DNA from: an uncultured Clostridia bacterium | GTDB taxonomy: Bacteria; Bacillota_A; Clostridia; TANB77; CAG-508 | Length of the DNA: 42,527 bases | NCBI GenBank assembly: GCA_944388685.1 | Contig: CALXJS010000006.1 | Coordinates: 1 to 42,527 of the forward strand | Direction of reading: 5' to 3' | Shown here: positions 40,441-42,527 of the stretch, piece by piece | Layout of the letters: each line of letters opens with the position of its first letter | Position numbering within the stretch: position 1 is the stretch's first letter | Notes under the pieces: generated by a model | Seen by the model: the letters and a program-made list of their open reading frames with translations, nothing else | Database searches by the model: none | Told to the model about the DNA's origin: nothing | Position numbers and translations under genes: made by a program

Positions 40441-40663
40441 TTTCTTAGAGTCAGTTACTCTAGGAAAATATATAAATCCGTACAAACGACTAAACTCATG
40501 GCATTTACGATAATTGTTTTTAATAAATTTCCAAAATTTTTTTTTGTATTGACTTAAAAATTGTGAATAGTATTCTTGCTTTCTTATTGACATTCTCACT
40601 TTTTATTGGTATTATTTTTACATGAAAGAATTTCTCAGAGTAACTGACTCTAAGAAATTCTTT
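40441..40663. repeat. Inverted pair of AGAGTnnnnnACTCT hairpins upstream of the BspA-like gene
   Basis: TTTTCTTAGAGTCAGTTACTCT (about 40441-40462) recurs inverted at about 40632-40653. Each copy is also a hairpin. The right one is extended (AAAGAATTTCTCAGAGT...ACTCTAAGAAATTCTTT, 40625-40663) and looks like a terminator. The 170 bp between hold no recognised gene, though the frame of the BspA-like gene is open through part of it. Confidence 0.5.
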
Positions 40664-40675
40664 TACTATATGTAA

Positions 40676-40759
40676 TTATTTATTCCAACTTTTTATTCTT
40701 TCAATTGCCTTTACTGTATTCTCTTTTGTTCCAAAAGCTGTCAATCTAAAATAGCCTTC
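40676..40759 (-). pseudogene. Duplicated 3' end of dapL
   Basis: The minus strand reads EGYFRLTAFGTKENTVKAIE then RIKSWNK and stop, the C-terminus of LL-diaminopimelate aminotransferase. 40676-40752 is identical to 42451-42527. No start or active-site part is present, so this copy is a fragment. Confidence 0.85.
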
Positions 40760-40798
40760 TATTACTTATAACTGTTCATTATGGCAAATAATTCTTTT

Positions 40799-42290
40799 TC
40801 ATTTTATAACCCATCTTCCTTTTCTAGCTGTTCCTTCTCTCCCTATAATTCCATTATCCTTCATTTTTTTCAAATTCCATTTAATTCCTGATGTAGTAAT
40901 ATTTTTTATTACTTCAGACAATTCTTTTATAGTTATTGTAGGATTTTCTTTTATTATCTCAATTATTTGTTTTTGCGTCTTATTGATTTTATTTGGATAA
41001 TTATCGGTATAGTTTTTGGTATAGTTTTTGGTATAGTTTTCGGTATAGTTTTTACTATCTTCTTCAGTATACAATATCAGTGTCGTTCTATTTGGATTAA
41101 ACGTTTCTTCAATTTTAGGTACTATCCAACTTTTTTCCTTCCATACATCATTTATCATAGATAATCCTGAGCCAGCTCTTTCCCCATATCCTAAATATGA
41201 AAACATCTTATGAAGTAAAGGATTCCTTGGATCACTTTGTCCTCCCTTAAATGCTTCATCTATTGGTATTCTCATATTTCCTGGATTCGCAAATTTAAAA
41301 TAGTTTTCTCGTTTTTCTATAACAATACTTCCACTTTCATCGTATTGTGTATGAATTAAACTATTTGACAAAGCCTCTCTTATACATTTATGAACAACAG
41401 TATCTTCTATTCTCATTAAATCCTTATCTAATTCAAATGGTATTTCTAAATCAGCAGTCAATTTATTTACAATTTTCTCGAAAAAATCCCATAAGTTTCC
41501 TGTCCAATTATCATCCCACGAAGTTATTCTATTAGACCATCTTTCTGTATTTATAGAATCTTTTATTTCTCTATAATCTAAAAAATAATTTGGAAGTATT
41601 TGAACTATATCTTTTTCTTCTCCAAACATTAGCAAGCCTGCCAATGTTAATTTTTTTGTTTTTCTATCTAAAGCATTTAGTCTATATAAGAATTCTTCAT
41701 CGCTTAGTTTATTCCATTCATGCGTTTCTCCTTTATGTATCTTAAATCTTATTCTATAATCTTTTAATGTGTCTTTATTAATGTTACTAATATTATATTC
41801 TTCTAAGATTATTTGATCTTTTGTTTTTTCATTACTTTCGCTTATCATTGCTTTGACTTCATATTCCGCACACTTAAAATCTCCTTCATGAAACCTTTTG
41901 TATGTTCCTATAATTGGATTATTGTTTATATAAATTGGTTTATTTCTTCTATTAGCTTTTGGCACCTCAATAATTATTATCTTCTTGTTTTCAATTTCTA
42001 ATACATTTATATTATCATCAGTTAAAATATTGCAACTAACTTTTTCTTTATTATTTATAGTATTCCAAAAATCCTTCAAAATATTATTTAAATTGTCTAT
42101 TCCTTCTAAAGTACATACATCATCTTTTTTATTTTCTTTGATACCTAATATAATTAATCCGTCCTTTTGAATTCGCAAAAGCTGAATATGTGCTCCATAG
42201 AGATTTTGGTAATTGTCTTTTAGCTTCTTTAAATTCTATTTCTCTATTTTCTCCTATATTTAATAAATCTATTATTTGTTGCTTGTTCAT
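40799..42290 (-). pseudogene. AlbA_2/AAA_4 (Schlafen-like) ATP-binding protein, frameshifted
   Basis: ATG 42290 after AAGGAG begins MNKQQIIDLLNIGENREIEFKEA...AFANSKG, the AlbA_2 domain start; after an extra base at about 42161 (plus-strand G) the reading continues in another frame as GLIILGIKENKKDD. Removing that base restores one protein of about 496 residues. The rest holds KNYTDNYPNK-type repeats and a C-terminal winged helix (TIKELSEVIKNITTSGIKWNLKKM), with the AAA_4 core GRKTKKLTLAGLLMFGE-like segment and HKCIREALSNSLIHTQY (GHKL-like ATP site). Family members are linked to transcription control and phage defence. A broken gene or a sequencing error. Confidence 0.85.
41006..41053. repeat. 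Four 12-bp tandem repeats encoding NYT units
   Basis: YGGTATAGTTTT occurs four times in tandem inside the AAA_4 gene and encodes repeated NYT(K/E/D) units. Two degenerate copies occur in the remnant near 39045-39070. Slippage would change the repeat number without a frameshift. Confidence 0.85.
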
Positions 42291-42387
42291 ACTCTTTTCA
42301 CTCCTTAAATTACTCAATCATTTTTGAATAACTAAAATTTTACAAATATTATAGCATCTATTTTTTTATTTTTCACCATAAATTCAA

Positions 42388-42430
42388 AAAAAGATGAACT
42401 TACAATTTTATTTTTTGTAACTCATCTTTT
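42388..42430 (-). terminator. Terminator after dapL
   Basis: AAAAGATGA.TTACAA and TTGTAA..TCATCTTTTTTT pair on the minus strand and end in a T-run, 20 nt after the dapL stop. Confidence 0.7.
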
Positions 42431-42450
42431 TTATATGTAAAAATTTATGC

Positions 42451-42527
42451 TTATTTATTCCAACTTTTTATTCTTTCAATTGCCTTTACTGTATTCTCTT
42501 TTGTTCCAAAAGCTGTCAATCTAAAAT
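42451..42527 (-). CDS. dapL: LL-diaminopimelate aminotransferase, 3' end (partial)
   Basis: The minus strand entering from the right edge reads FRLTAFGTKENTVKAIERIK followed by SWNK and stop (stop near 42453-42455). This is the C-terminus of DapL, which makes LL-diaminopimelate directly from tetrahydrodipicolinate for lysine and peptidoglycan. Only the last 24 or so codons are inside the window. Identical to 40676-40752. Confidence 0.8.
   Translation of the reverse strand, partial: FRLTAFGTKENTVKAIERIKSWNK

Noticed and set aside
40408..40599. 64-residue N-terminal extension of the BspA-like protein
   Set aside because: Prepilin-like N-termini are short before the hydrophobic segment, and the extension crosses a hairpin; ATG 40407 is preferred. 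It does look somewhat protein-like, so I am not certain.
41006..41053. Tandem repeats as a CRISPR array
   Set aside because: Units are 12 bp, contiguous and in coding frame, with no spacers.
38151..42290. Complete phage-defence island
   Set aside because: Only one possible toxin-antitoxin pair and broken AAA_4 genes are visible; no restriction, Cas, retron or other defence core, and no integrase.

Overview
The window is AT-rich (by eye about 30% GC) chromosomal DNA from an anaerobic, low-GC Firmicute, most likely an uncultured member of the Clostridia. The signs are a ferredoxin-linked ketoacid oxidoreductase, a clostridial-type division and wall cluster whose MurE carries the meso-diaminopimelate motif DNPR, a SpoVD-type transpeptidase and SpoVE-type SEDS protein, strong GGAGG ribosome sites, frequent TTG starts, and the 3' end of an LL-diaminopimelate aminotransferase gene (dapL) at the right edge. 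I saw no tRNA, rRNA or CRISPR array.

Layout. 1-237: a tandem palindromic repeat whose second copy supplies the -35 box of a promoter. 244-3464 (+): four-subunit pyruvate/2-oxoacid:ferredoxin oxidoreductase, gamma-delta-alpha-beta. 3562-6291 (-): holB, ricT, a 56-residue ferredoxin and thiN, behind one strong promoter. 6628-7266 (-): lepB with its own promoter. 7351-19686 (-): the division and cell wall (dcw) cluster in the order mraZ, rsmH, ftsL, spoVD-like PBP, an unrecognised membrane-anchored 449-residue protein, murE, mraY, spoVE/ftsW, murG, sensor kinase. murD, murF and ftsQ are absent. mraZ is preceded by a clear promoter with three MraZ boxes at 10-bp spacing. 20198-21401: a small HTH regulator and a D,D-peptidase-like lysin. 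21509-30494 (-): an 8.2-kb cyclic beta-1,2-glucan synthase-like gene with a small membrane-anchored gene upstream. 30742-35193: a Cys-rich small protein gene, a dense run of hairpins, and a cell-envelope group with a GH25/SH3 lysozyme between two half-size TSUP permease genes. 35322-37973 (-): HD hydrolase, ruvA and rarA. 38010-42527: an accessory region with a nucleotidyltransferase/HEPN pair, a remnant of an AlbA_2/AAA_4 gene, a pilin-headed BspA-like surface protein, a frameshifted AlbA_2/AAA_4 gene, and a duplicated 3' end of dapL.

The most interesting material lies between genes. (1) A MITE-like family with ends GTTACAGTTCA occurs twice (19815-20072 and 30594-30674), each copy flanked by an exact 8-bp target duplication; no transposase is visible. 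(2) Three genes (the PBP, the glucan synthase and a TSUP gene) have their Shine-Dalgarno sequence inside the 3' arm of a terminator-like hairpin just before the start codon. (3) The NTase/HEPN module is bracketed by a 60-bp direct repeat that carries a consensus promoter. (4) The AlbA_2/AAA_4 gene is bracketed by identical 77-bp copies of the dapL 3' end. (5) Very long palindromes, some containing GGGACRG motifs, lie inside otherwise compact operons.

Limits: functions rest on motif recognition without database searches. Promoters and hairpins were read by eye. Start sites were chosen from ribosome binding sites and are uncertain where stated.
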